Shown here one piece after another: positions 1 to 8,440 of a stretch of DNA of 64,000 nt (the first letter of the stretch is position 1; each line of letters opens with the position of its first letter). This DNA is from Bombiscardovia apis. GTDB taxonomy: Bacteria > Actinomycetota > Actinomycetes > Actinomycetales > Bifidobacteriaceae. The stretch is taken from assembly GCF_033095945.1 (NCBI RefSeq), contig NZ_AP026800.1:1178001-1242000 (forward strand), written 5' to 3'. The notes beneath the pieces are model-generated. The model saw only the letters and a program-made list of their open reading frames with translations. It ran no database searches and was not told the DNA's origin. Made by a program: the position numbers and the translations under genes.

Positions 1-536
1 GGTCCGGAGAAAATACCGCGTAACATCCAGCGCGGCCCATCAACGCCCACGATACGGGTGGTGAACTCCTTACCCTTGACGGTGACGGGAAGCATGAGCT
101 CGGTACCAAAGGTTCCCTCAACTTCACGAGCCTTAGGATTGCCTGCCTTCAAATCATGGCGTACGGTGTCCCACAGCCCTAAGGTCTTAGGAGCAGCAAA
201 AGCTTCTACTTCTAGGCTGGACTGCCCATAGGAGATAGTGGCACCCATAATATCACCTGATTGGCCGTTGGCTTTGATACGCAGTTCAATACCTTGCAGA
301 TAGGGCAGATTGACAGCACCAATATCTAGATAGTCATCGTAGTTGACAACCTCTTCATCGTTGACATCCCAAGGACCGCGAGTAATGCCGCGCTCTTGGT
401 CGAGATCAGAGTCCGACGCTTGCTCATCTTCTACTGACTCACTCGTATTCTCTTGCGATTCTTCTGTAATCAGGCTCTTGCTGTCTTGCCCTTCATCATC
501 GCTCTTATGCTTCTTACCGAAACCGAACCATCCCAT
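1..536 (-). CDS. DUF3710-like protein, 3' end cut by window edge
   Basis: The minus-strand frame opens at ATG 536 behind GAGGAAAT and runs off the left edge, so only the N-terminal 178 residues or so are visible. It begins MGWFGFGKKHK, continues with an acidic Ser/Glu-rich linker, then a folded part containing RGPWDVND and DYLDIGAVNLP. This resembles the actinobacterial DUF3710 family, often found beside dUTPase. The function is unknown. The family call is from memory of its motifs and is moderately sure. Confidence 0.7.
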   Translation of the reverse strand, partial: MGWFGFGKKHKSDDEGQDSKSLITEESQENTSESVEDEQASDSDLDQERGITRGPWDVNDEEVVNYDDYLDIGAVNLPYLQGIELRIKANGQSGDIMGATISYGQSSLEVEAFAAPKTLGLWDTVRHDLKAGNPKAREVEGTFGTELMLPVTVKGKEFTTRIVGVDGPRWMLRGIFSG

Positions 537-577
537 TATTTCCTCGTTTCTTCAGGAACGCTATCTACCACATTAGC

Positions 578-614
578 AAAAGAGGAGGCCGACTACGAAG
601 CCGACCTCCTCTTT
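578..614 (-). terminator. Terminator of the oligopeptide transporter operon
   Basis: AAAGAGGAGG (578-587) pairs with CCTCCTCTTT (605-614), with partial pairing inside. It lies directly after the stop of the double-ATPase gene on the minus strand. Confidence 0.6.
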
Positions 615-624
615 CTTCCAAGCC

Positions 625-2643
625 TTAGTCTAGACCCAAACTCAGCTTGCCGCCGGGGATAGCCTCCAAGAGGTCCCTAGTATACTGCTGCTGCGGATGT
701 TCGAAGACTTCATCGGTGGTGGCGTGCTCTACCAACTTGCCGTGCTGCATGACCACTACTTCATCTGCAATCTGGCGAACTACGGCCAAATCGTGGGTGA
801 TGAAGAGATAGCTCAAACCACGCTCTGCCTGCAAATCGTTGAGCAGGCGCAGCACCTGATCCTGCACCAACACGTCGAGTGCCGACACGGCCTCGTCGCA
901 GATGATGACATCTGGGTTCAGAGCCATAGCTCGAGCGATAGCGATACGCTGACGCTGACCGCCGGAGAGCTCGTTGGGATAACGACCCATCACCGAAGCT
1001 GGCATTTCTACCATTTCGAGCAGGTCTTTCACCCTCTGCCGGCGCGACTTCTTATCACCGATACCGTGAATGCGCAGCGGCTCTTCAATAGAGCGGTAGA
1101 TGGAGTACATCGGATCCAAAGAACCGTAAGGGTTCTGGAATACCGGCTGCACATGGCGTCGGAAGTCAAGCAATTGCTTGTTATTGAATTCAGCCGTGTC
1201 TTCGCCCTCATAGATGACCTTGCCGGAAGAGGGCTTAAGAAGGCGCAGAACCATGTTTGCAACCGTCGACTTACCCGAACCCGACTCGCCCACGATAGCC
1301 AGCGTTGTACCGCGTTTGACCGAGAAGGAGACATCGTCTACAGCCTTGAAGAGTTCCTTCTTGCGAGGCAAACGGAACTCACGGGTCAGATGCTCAACGG
1401 TAATGATGTGCTCACTCTTTTCGAGCGCCTGCTCACCCTTAACGTGATGCTCCATCAAGCTTTCAGCATCTTGGCCGTGCTCTTTGGCTGAGATAATACG
1501 CTGAGAAGCGAGGGAGGGAGCAGCGTTTACCAGTCGCTTGGTATAGGGATGCTGGGGATGCTGAAGCACATCGAGGCTGGGACCAGACTCCACTACCCTA
1601 CCCTTGTACATCACAACGATGTGCTGGGCGCGCTCAGCAGCCAAGCCCAAATCGTGAGTAATGAAGAGCACAGCAGTACCCAAGGAGTCAGTTAAACCTT
1701 GCAAGTGATCCAGAATCTTCTTCTGAACAGTCACGTCGAGAGCCGATGTGGGCTCGTCAGCAATCAGCAAGTCAGGTCGAGAGGCCAAGCCCATAGCAAT
1801 CAAAGCACGCTGACGCATACCGCCAGAGAACTCATGCGGATACTGACGGGCACGAGTTGCAGCATCCGGCAGACCAGCCTCAGACAACAGACCAGCTATA
1901 CGGTCATCCATGTCAGAACCGTTGACGTACTTCTTGGCAATAGCCCAAGCTTCGTCGTCACCAACGCCTGCCTTAATCAGGCTCTTGGCTACGCCCCAGC
2001 GAGTTTCCGAGCCCGGATCCCACTGAGCTTGGAACACTTCCATAGCCTTGTCAGGATCAGTCTTCCCAGCTGCGACCACTGCCTCACGGGCAGCTACGAG
2101 CAAGTCGGGTAAGTCCTTGGAAGCAATGAAAAGCTCATCTTCCTCAGTCTTCAAGGTCACGTCTTCAGCAGAGGCCAACATTTTAGCCAGCTGAGAACGC
2201 TTCTCCTTGCTCACATCCATATGGTTAGCAACAAGAGCTTCCTTGACCTGGGCACCAATGCGCCACACAGGGTTCAAATTGCTCATAGGGTCTTGCGGAA
2301 CAAGGCCAATTTGCTGTCCACGAATCTCTTCGTAGTCCTTACGACTCAACCCCACCAGCTCATGGCCGTGAAGTTTCATGGAGCCGCCCACGACCTTGCC
2401 GGTGCCCGGCAGTAAGCCAAGTACAGACATAGCAGAGGTGGACTTGCCTGAGCCAGACTCACCTACAATTGCCACCCACTGTCCGGGGTATACGTTGAAG
2501 GATGCATCGGTCACAGCGTGGACGGAACGGCCGTCGGCAGTAAAGTCGACCTGCAAATCCTTAACCTCAAGTAGGGGGCCATTGGACACCTGAGTCTCGA
2601 GCAGTTTGGACTGCATCGCATCTATTTGTGTTTGTTCACTCAT
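625..2643 (-). CDS. Oligopeptide ABC transporter, fused double ATP-binding protein (OppD-OppF type)
   Basis: This cytoplasmic ATPase energises oligopeptide import by the adjacent permeases. Two complete ABC domains lie in one chain. The first has Walker A GESGSGKS near residue 61, signature FSGGMRQR near 272 and LLIADEPTSALD. The second has a second GESGSGKS, LSGGQRQR and VIICDEAVSALD. The first domain carries about 100 extra residues (roughly 144-244) between the Q-loop region and the signature that ordinary OppD lacks. I place the start at ATG 2643, seven codons inside a GTG frame at 2661, because GGGGAGA sits 5 nt upstream; the GTG overlaps the stop of the upstream permease. The length is 672 aa. 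It is the last gene of the operon. Confidence 0.9.
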   Translation of the reverse strand: MSEQTQIDAMQSKLLETQVSNGPLLEVKDLQVDFTADGRSVHAVTDASFNVYPGQWVAIVGESGSGKSTSAMSVLGLLPGTGKVVGGSMKLHGHELVGLSRKDYEEIRGQQIGLVPQDPMSNLNPVWRIGAQVKEALVANHMDVSKEKRSQLAKMLASAEDVTLKTEEDELFIASKDLPDLLVAAREAVVAAGKTDPDKAMEVFQAQWDPGSETRWGVAKSLIKAGVGDDEAWAIAKKYVNGSDMDDRIAGLLSEAGLPDAATRARQYPHEFSGGMRQRALIAMGLASRPDLLIADEPTSALDVTVQKKILDHLQGLTDSLGTAVLFITHDLGLAAERAQHIVVMYKGRVVESGPSLDVLQHPQHPYTKRLVNAAPSLASQRIISAKEHGQDAESLMEHHVKGEQALEKSEHIITVEHLTREFRLPRKKELFKAVDDVSFSVKRGTTLAIVGESGSGKSTVANMVLRLLKPSSGKVIYEGEDTAEFNNKQLLDFRRHVQPVFQNPYGSLDPMYSIYRSIEEPLRIHGIGDKKSRRQRVKDLLEMVEMPASVMGRYPNELSGGQRQRIAIARAMALNPDVIICDEAVSALDVLVQDQVLRLLNDLQAERGLSYLFITHDLAVVRQIADEVVVMQHGKLVEHATTDEVFEHPQQQYTRDLLEAIPGGKLSLGLD

Positions 2644-2657
2644 GCTGTTCTCCCCAC

Positions 2658-3656
2658 TCACGCCGTACGAGTCTTTGGATCGAGGGCATCCTTCACTGCA
2701 TCACCCATCATGATGAAGGCCAACACGGTGATTGCCAGAGCTGCCGACGGGTAGAAGAGTACGGACGGATTAGTCCTCAATAGATTCTGGGCTGTAGAAA
2801 TATCGCCACCCCAGGAGACAACGGACGAAGGCAAACCAATACCGAGGAAGGAAAGGGTTGCCTCAGAGACGATGTAGGAGCCCAAAGACATGGTCGCCAT
2901 CACGATGACGGGTGCCAATGAGTTTGGAATGATGTGCCTGAACAGATTGCGCATGGGCGAAGAACCCAGAGCAGTCGAGGCAGTATTAAACTCAAGGTTC
3001 TTGGCTTCCAAAACCGCGCTTCGGGTAATACGAGCCATGTTGACCCAACCGAAAAGAGTCAGGGTAAACACAATCTTCCAGATGGACGTTGAAGTACGGA
3101 ACATCTGCAAGAGCACGATGGCGCCCAAGAGCATAGGAATAGCGAAGAAGATGTCGGTTACACGACTCAAAATCGCATCAATCCAGCGGCCAAAGAAACC
3201 AGCGATTGCACCAATCAGTCCACCGAGTAATGTCACCAAAATAGTAGTCAATACGCCAATAGATACCGAGGTACGCGCACCGTATACTACTCGTGAATAC
3301 ACATCGCAGCCCTGGAGATCATAACCGAATGGGTGAGCTCCACTCCCGCTTTCCAGCGAATGCTCCAGATTGCAAGCCACAGGATCCTGCTTAGTAAACA
3401 GGGATGGGAACAAGGCCACGATAATAACGAAAACCACCAAGATAGCCGACAGAATAAAAATCGGATTCTTGCGCAGAGTCTTCCAAGCGTCGGCCCACAT
3501 GCTCGTAGCAGGAGCCTCTTCATCGATGGAATCGACGTCGTGCAAAGGAGTTTTGTCTAAGGGTGCAACGAAGCGCTCCTGCCCAGGTAATGGATCTGGG
3601 AAGAAGACGTCGGCATTGGATTCAGCGGAACCGCTGTTCATAGTCATGTCTGTCAT
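2658..3656 (-). CDS. Oligopeptide ABC transporter permease (OppC type)
   Basis: This is one of the two membrane-spanning subunits of the peptide importer. A long cytoplasmic N-terminus precedes the first membrane segment (IFILSAILVVFVIIVALF). Further hydrophobic segments follow, with the EAA-type cytoplasmic loop around EATLSFLGIGLP, typical of OppC/DppC. The frame can be extended to a GTG at 3674 that overlaps the oppB stop, but ATG 3656, preceded by GAAGGATT, is the more likely start (332 aa). It overlaps or abuts both neighbours, so translation is probably coupled. Confidence 0.9.
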   Translation of the reverse strand: MTDMTMNSGSAESNADVFFPDPLPGQERFVAPLDKTPLHDVDSIDEEAPATSMWADAWKTLRKNPIFILSAILVVFVIIVALFPSLFTKQDPVACNLEHSLESGSGAHPFGYDLQGCDVYSRVVYGARTSVSIGVLTTILVTLLGGLIGAIAGFFGRWIDAILSRVTDIFFAIPMLLGAIVLLQMFRTSTSIWKIVFTLTLFGWVNMARITRSAVLEAKNLEFNTASTALGSSPMRNLFRHIIPNSLAPVIVMATMSLGSYIVSEATLSFLGIGLPSSVVSWGGDISTAQNLLRTNPSVLFYPSAALAITVLAFIMMGDAVKDALDPKTRTA

Positions 3657-3670
3657 CAATCCTTCACCCC

Positions 3671-4597
3671 TCACGCGTACCGAATGCGTGGATCGAGTAC
3701 CGCATAGAGCAAGTCGACTACCAAGCTGCAGACCACGAAGATCATCACCATGATGGTTACAATGGAGACCACTAGAGTACCCTCACCTCGCAGAATGGCT
3801 TGATACAGAGTATTGCCTACGCCCTGAATGTTGAAGATACGCTCGGTAATCATAGCGCCGCCCATGAGGCCGCCGATATCGGCACCCAAATAGGTCACCA
3901 CTGGAATCAGGGAGTTACGCAAAATGTGGCGAACGGTAACCTGGAAGTTACTCATACCCTTTGCACGAGCTGTACGAACGTAGTCCTCAGAAATATTGGT
4001 TGAAATCTCAGTTCGGGTTAGCCGAATAATTGAAGCCATAGAAACCGAGCCCAGCACGATAGCAGGCATCAGTAGATCCATAAACCCGGGTTGCGCTCCA
4101 GCAGTGGCTGGCAAAATATGCCATTTAACACCAAACAGATACTGGAGGATGAAGCCGGTGACGAAGGTAGGCACAGAGATGAGCAGGAGGGAGATGATCA
4201 GAATAATCTGATCACTCCACTTACCCTTAGTCAAACCAGCAACGATGCCAAAGAGAATACCGAAGATACCCTCAAATACGAACGCCATCAGAGCCAAGCG
4301 AATCGTAACAGGGAAAGCCCTGCCGATAACGCTAATGACCGGCTGACCGGCAAAAGTATTGCCAAAGTTCAAAGTCAGCGCGTTCTTCAGGAAGAGGAAG
4401 TACTGGACGAAGAACGGCTTGTCTAAGTTGTATTCCGATCGTATCTGAGCGGCTACGGCTTGGTTGACCGGCTTATCTCCGAACATTGCGGCAACAGGGT
4501 CGCCTGGCAATGCGAAAACTAGCGCGTAAATCAACAGAGTCGTACCGAGAACAACAGGAATCATCTGCAGAATTCGTCGCAGAAGATATTTGCCCAT
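3671..4597 (-). CDS. Oligopeptide ABC transporter permease (OppB type)
   Basis: This membrane subunit pairs with the OppC-type permease. It begins MGKYLLRRILQMIPVVLGTT, the classic OppB/DppB N-terminus, and has about six hydrophobic segments and the loop ending GGAMITERIFNIQGVG. ATG 4597 is chosen because AAAGGAGAAA lies just upstream; the open frame continues a further 19 codons without support. The length is 308 aa, as usual for the family. It is separated from the upstream binding-protein gene by two hairpins. Confidence 0.92.
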   Translation of the reverse strand: MGKYLLRRILQMIPVVLGTTLLIYALVFALPGDPVAAMFGDKPVNQAVAAQIRSEYNLDKPFFVQYFLFLKNALTLNFGNTFAGQPVISVIGRAFPVTIRLALMAFVFEGIFGILFGIVAGLTKGKWSDQIILIISLLLISVPTFVTGFILQYLFGVKWHILPATAGAQPGFMDLLMPAIVLGSVSMASIIRLTRTEISTNISEDYVRTARAKGMSNFQVTVRHILRNSLIPVVTYLGADIGGLMGGAMITERIFNIQGVGNTLYQAILRGEGTLVVSIVTIMVMIFVVCSLVVDLLYAVLDPRIRYA

Positions 4598-4706
4598 CGG
4601 CTTTTTCTCCTTTGCAATTCGCAGGCAGGATATGCGTGTTTCTTCCGCCCGCACAAAAACACTGTTAGCAGTCTACCAGCAGCACCCAACCAAAACGGTT
4701 ACAAAT

Positions 4707-4788
4707 GCTTCAAACTGCTGGTTGGTGCAGTTTGAAGCCAACGTCTAGTGGTGGTCTTAGGCCGCAGATCGCTGCGGCCTAAGACCAC
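4707..4788 (-). terminator. Two tandem hairpins between binding-protein gene and oppB-type gene
   Basis: Hairpin one is a 16-bp stem (GTGGTCTTAGGCCGCA with its complement, 4751-4788). Hairpin two is a perfect 12-bp stem (GCTTCAAACTGC, 4707-4718, with 4727-4738). Neither has a good U tract on the minus strand. They may protect or attenuate the message so that more binding protein than permease is made. Confidence 0.55.
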
Positions 4789-4792
4789 AGTT

Positions 4793-6457
4793 TTACTTAG
4801 TTAAGTCCCAATAAACTGGGGTGCCCTTCCAAGTAAATGCAAACCCATGGATGTTCTTTGCAGCCACACCCTTGGCATTGCCGTAATACAGAGGAAGAGT
4901 TGGCAAATCCTTGAATAAGATCTCCTCGGCCTGCTGATAAATCTTATTCGCAGAGTCGGTGCTCTTAGCTGCTGCTGCCTTTTCGAGCAGAGCATCAATC
5001 TCGGGATTCTTGTAATCGCCGTGATTAGAACCATGACCATCTGCAGCAGCAGAAGAGAACTTGGGCTTCAAATAGTTCTCGGGTGAGGGATAATCAGGCT
5101 GCCAACCGGTACGGAAAGCGGTGTTGTTAGCCGCAAACGTACGCTTGCTGATATTGCCATTAAACTCGCTGAAGGTTGGGATAGGAGTACCCGCTGCTTC
5201 AATACCGAGCGTGTTCTTGATGGAGTTGGACAAAGCATCGTAGACATCTTTGTGACCGCCATCGGCGTTGTAAGCCATCTTGAAGGATTCGTCTTCACCC
5301 CAAGGACTAATCTTGTTGGCCTGTTCCCACAATTCCTTGGCCTTCTTGGGGTTGTACTTCAAGACATCAGAACCCTTAAGATCCTTAGAATAACCAGGAA
5401 TCGTAGGAGCAATGAAATCAGTTGCAGGCTTGCCTGTACCGCCAAGCACCTTATCGACTAGCTGCTTGCGGTCGAACGACATGGAGATGGCCTGACGACG
5501 CAGCTTGCCTTCTTGATCCTCGCCGAAGTGCTTAATCGTCGTGGGGATGGTGATGAAGTGGAAAGCTGCACCTGGTTCAGACTTTGCCTGTACCGTTGAG
5601 TCAGTCATAAAGGTCTTCAAAGCCGAGGTAGGAATGCCGTCAGATACGTCTAGGTTGCCGGACTGCACATCTGCATATGCAGAGGCAGGATCAGAGTAAA
5701 CCCTGAACTCCAAACCACCATTCTTAACCTTAATTTCGCCCTTGTAATCGGGATTCTTGACCAGCTTAATGGCCTTGTTGTGCTCCCAAGATTCGAACTT
5801 GTATGGTCCTACCGAGACAGGGTTCTCGCCAAAGGCCTTGGTGTCCTTATAGAACATTTCTGGCAGCGGAGCATACGAGGTATACCCAACCAAGATGGGG
5901 AAGGTCGAAGAAGGAGCGTTCAAATCCACACTGAAGGTCTTATCGTCGATGACCTTTAAGCCCGAAAGCTGCGCATCTGGATCAACACCCTGCTTTTGCA
6001 GTTCGTCAAAGCCCTTAATGGGGTTGAAGAAGCTGGAGCTCAACTGAGCATTGCTGGAGTTAGCACCCCAAGACCAAGCGCGAGTGAAGGACTTGGCAGT
6101 AACGGGAGTACCATCGGTAAACTTCCAGCCGTCCTTAATCGTAATCTTGTACTGAGTCATGTCAGCATTAGGCTTGATTTCTTTGGCAATCTCATTGATA
6201 GCACGGCCCTTTTCATCGAAACGAACCAGCTTCGAGAACAACATGTCGAGGGGGTTGCCACCACCAACCTCATTGGTATTGCTAGGAATCAGAGGCTTGG
6301 AAGGCTCCGAGCCGAAGACACTAATAATCGCGTTGGTAGAGCCGTCCGACTCGACCTTCTTATCCGCATCGCTGCTAGTATTTCCACAGCCACTGAGCAC
6401 CATAGCAAAGGAGCAAGCTGAGGCTACTAAGAGCGCTATACGTGAGTTCTTGTTCAT
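4793..6457 (-). CDS. Peptide ABC transporter substrate-binding lipoprotein 1 (SBP family 5)
   Basis: This is an extracytoplasmic peptide receptor tethered to lipid. The signal MNKNSRIALLVASACSF is followed by a lipobox ending LSGC. The mature domain matches family-5 binding proteins: WKFTDGTPVTAKSF, GENPVSVGPYKF and a C-terminal PVYWDLTK. ATG 6457 gives a normal signal peptide (554 aa). The open frame extends to ATG 6502, and those 15 extra codons contain a run of ten C residues, so slippage there would change the frame of any product started at 6502. It is the nearest of four tandem paralogues to the permease genes. Confidence 0.9.
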   Translation of the reverse strand: MNKNSRIALLVASACSFAMVLSGCGNTSSDADKKVESDGSTNAIISVFGSEPSKPLIPSNTNEVGGGNPLDMLFSKLVRFDEKGRAINEIAKEIKPNADMTQYKITIKDGWKFTDGTPVTAKSFTRAWSWGANSSNAQLSSSFFNPIKGFDELQKQGVDPDAQLSGLKVIDDKTFSVDLNAPSSTFPILVGYTSYAPLPEMFYKDTKAFGENPVSVGPYKFESWEHNKAIKLVKNPDYKGEIKVKNGGLEFRVYSDPASAYADVQSGNLDVSDGIPTSALKTFMTDSTVQAKSEPGAAFHFITIPTTIKHFGEDQEGKLRRQAISMSFDRKQLVDKVLGGTGKPATDFIAPTIPGYSKDLKGSDVLKYNPKKAKELWEQANKISPWGEDESFKMAYNADGGHKDVYDALSNSIKNTLGIEAAGTPIPTFSEFNGNISKRTFAANNTAFRTGWQPDYPSPENYLKPKFSSAAADGHGSNHGDYKNPEIDALLEKAAAAKSTDSANKIYQQAEEILFKDLPTLPLYYGNAKGVAAKNIHGFAFTWKGTPVYWDLTK

Positions 6458-6484
6458 AAGCGTAACTTTTCTAAGAGTATCTAC

Positions 6485-6494
6485 GGGGGGGGGG
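6485..6494 (-). repeat. Poly-C tract of 10 in the leader of binding-protein gene 1
   Basis: Ten G on the plus strand, so C on the coding strand, lie 28-37 nt before ATG 6457. They fall in frame behind an alternative ATG at 6502, where they encode prolines. Confidence 0.9.
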
Positions 6495-6560
6495 TGCAAC
6501 ATGATCCCTGCTGCAAGATACGCCGGGAAGAGATTTTTGATCTGTTCCCCAGTATCAACT

Positions 6561-6636
6561 CAATGAGAGGTTCTACCTCTATTGAAGATCATAGGGTGGG
6601 GGCCAAGAGCAAAATTCTCAACCCCCTAGTACCTCA
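6561..6636 (-). terminator. Paired hairpins between binding-protein genes 2 and 1
   Basis: CAATGAGAGGT pairs with ACCTCTATTG (6561-6584, one bulge). A longer imperfect GC-rich stem (about 6592-6636) lies beside the stop of binding protein 2. The arrangement matches the other gaps in this cluster. Confidence 0.45.
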
Positions 6637-6639
6637 ACC

Positions 6640-8313
6640 TTACTTGGTGAGGTCAGGATAGGAAGGTGTGCCCTTCCAGGTGAAGGAGAAGCCCTGCACG
6701 CTCTTACCAGCAGCGCCCTTGGCATTGGAATAGTAGAGAGGGATGACAGGAAGATCTTCAAGCAGAATTTCTTCAGCTTCCTGGAAGATTTTGTTGGCCT
6801 CGTCAGTGGTCTTGGCGCCAGAGCCCTTAGTTACGAGTGCATCGAACTTGGGGTTCTTGTAGTCGCCATCGTTAGAACCATTACCGTCAGCGGCGCCCGA
6901 GGTGTACAAAGGCTGCAAGTAGTTTTCTGGCGATGGGTAATCGGGCTGCCAACCGGAGCGGAAGGCAGAGTCCGTGAACTTACGGCTACTCACGTTGTTA
7001 CGGAACTCCTTGAAGGTCGGTAGAGGATTGCCCTCGGCCTTGATACCCAGAGAGTTCTTAATGGAGTTAGCGAAAGCGTCGTAGATGTCCTTATGTCCAC
7101 CGTCGGCGTTGTAAGCCATCTTGAAGACATCAGCCTCGGTCCAAGGGCTAATCTTGTTAGCTTCTTCCCAGAGCTGCTTGGCCTTCTTGGGGTTGTACTT
7201 TAAGACATCAGAACCCTTGAGGTCCTTAGAATAACCAGGAATCGTAGGAGCAATGAAATCGGTAGCGGGCTTGCTGGTGTTGGCCAGAACCTTGTCGATG
7301 ACTTGGTTGCGGTCTACAGCCATAGAGATAGCCTGACGACGCAACTTACCTTCTTGGTCCTCACCGAAGTGCTTCATGTAAGTAGGAATAGTAAAGTTCT
7401 GGAAGACAGAGCCGGGCTTGTTGATAGCCTGAATAGTCTGGTCGCTTTGGAAGGTCTTGATAGCTGAGGAAGGAATCGTATCCAGCACATCCAAGTTGCC
7501 TGCTTGTACATCTGCGAATGCAGGCTCAGTATCGGTGTAAGCGCGGAACTCAATGCCACCATTCTTGACCTTGACTCCACCCTTGTATTCAGGGTTCTTA
7601 ACCAGCTTAATGGCCTTGTTATGTTCCCAAGACTGAAGCTTGTACGGACCATTGGAAATCGGCTTCTCGCCGAAAGCCTTGGTGTCCTTGTAGAAGGCTT
7701 CAGGCAGTGGCGCAAAAGCAGTAATGCCTACCTGAATGGGGAAGGTTGAGGAAGGATCAGTCAGATCGACAGTAAAGGTGTGATCGTCGACAACCTTGAG
7801 ACCAGAGAGTTCTGCATCGGCAGCAACACCCTTAGTCTGAAGCTCATCGAAGCCCTTGATGTTGCCGTAGAAGCTCGAAGCCAACTGAGCGTTGTTGATA
7901 TTGGCTCCCCAAGACCATGCCTTAGTGAAGGACTTAGCAGTCACAGGTGTGCCATCGCTGAACTTCCAGCCATCCTTGATAGTGATCTTGTACTGCGTCA
8001 TGTCGGCATTGGGCTTGATGTCCTTAGCGACTTCGTTGACAACCTTACCGTCAACGTCGTAACGAACCAGCTCTGCAAACATCAAATCCAGAGGATTGCC
8101 GCCGCCAGTTTCAATGGTATCGCTAGGAATTAAAGGCTTGGCTGGCTCAGCACCGAAGACACTCATAATAGCGTCGGTTGTTGATGCATTCTTAGCATCG
8201 CTTGAGGGCTTACTCGAATCATTTGAGTCGCCCGCTCCACCGCAGCCGCTGAGCACGAGAGCCAGCGAGCATGCGGAAGCAGCTACAAGCGAAAACATTG
8301 AAGATTTCTTCAT
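6640..8313 (-). CDS. Peptide ABC transporter substrate-binding lipoprotein 2 (SBP family 5)
   Basis: This is a paralogue of the neighbouring binding proteins and very similar to lipoprotein 1 along its whole length. The signal starts MKKSSMFSLVAASACS and ends in the lipobox LSGCGG. Typical family blocks include WKFSDGTPVTAKSF and GEKPISNGPYKL, and the C-terminus is PSYPDLTK. ATG 8313 is preceded by GAGGAAGAAGAG. The length is 557 aa. It probably feeds the same permease with a different peptide range; the ligand cannot be read from sequence. Confidence 0.9.
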   Translation of the reverse strand: MKKSSMFSLVAASACSLALVLSGCGGAGDSNDSSKPSSDAKNASTTDAIMSVFGAEPAKPLIPSDTIETGGGNPLDLMFAELVRYDVDGKVVNEVAKDIKPNADMTQYKITIKDGWKFSDGTPVTAKSFTKAWSWGANINNAQLASSFYGNIKGFDELQTKGVAADAELSGLKVVDDHTFTVDLTDPSSTFPIQVGITAFAPLPEAFYKDTKAFGEKPISNGPYKLQSWEHNKAIKLVKNPEYKGGVKVKNGGIEFRAYTDTEPAFADVQAGNLDVLDTIPSSAIKTFQSDQTIQAINKPGSVFQNFTIPTYMKHFGEDQEGKLRRQAISMAVDRNQVIDKVLANTSKPATDFIAPTIPGYSKDLKGSDVLKYNPKKAKQLWEEANKISPWTEADVFKMAYNADGGHKDIYDAFANSIKNSLGIKAEGNPLPTFKEFRNNVSSRKFTDSAFRSGWQPDYPSPENYLQPLYTSGAADGNGSNDGDYKNPKFDALVTKGSGAKTTDEANKIFQEAEEILLEDLPVIPLYYSNAKGAAGKSVQGFSFTWKGTPSYPDLTK

Positions 8314-8360
8314 CTTGCTCTTCTTCCTCTATGAGGTACTACATGTTCTTGCTGCTGGCG

Positions 8361-8422
8361 AAAGTGGAGGTTACCACTTTCTAAGCTGGTAGTTGGAGAA
8401 CTTCTGCTCCCCAACTACCAGC
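8361..8422 (-). terminator. Paired hairpins between binding-protein genes 3 and 2
   Basis: GCTGGTAGTTGG (8385-8396) pairs with CCAACTACCAGC (8411-8422). AAAGTGG (8361-8367) pairs with CCACTTT (8374-8380). These are two adjacent stems just after the stop of binding protein 3. Confidence 0.55.
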
Positions 8423-8440
8423 ACCCCGTCTAGTACCGAA

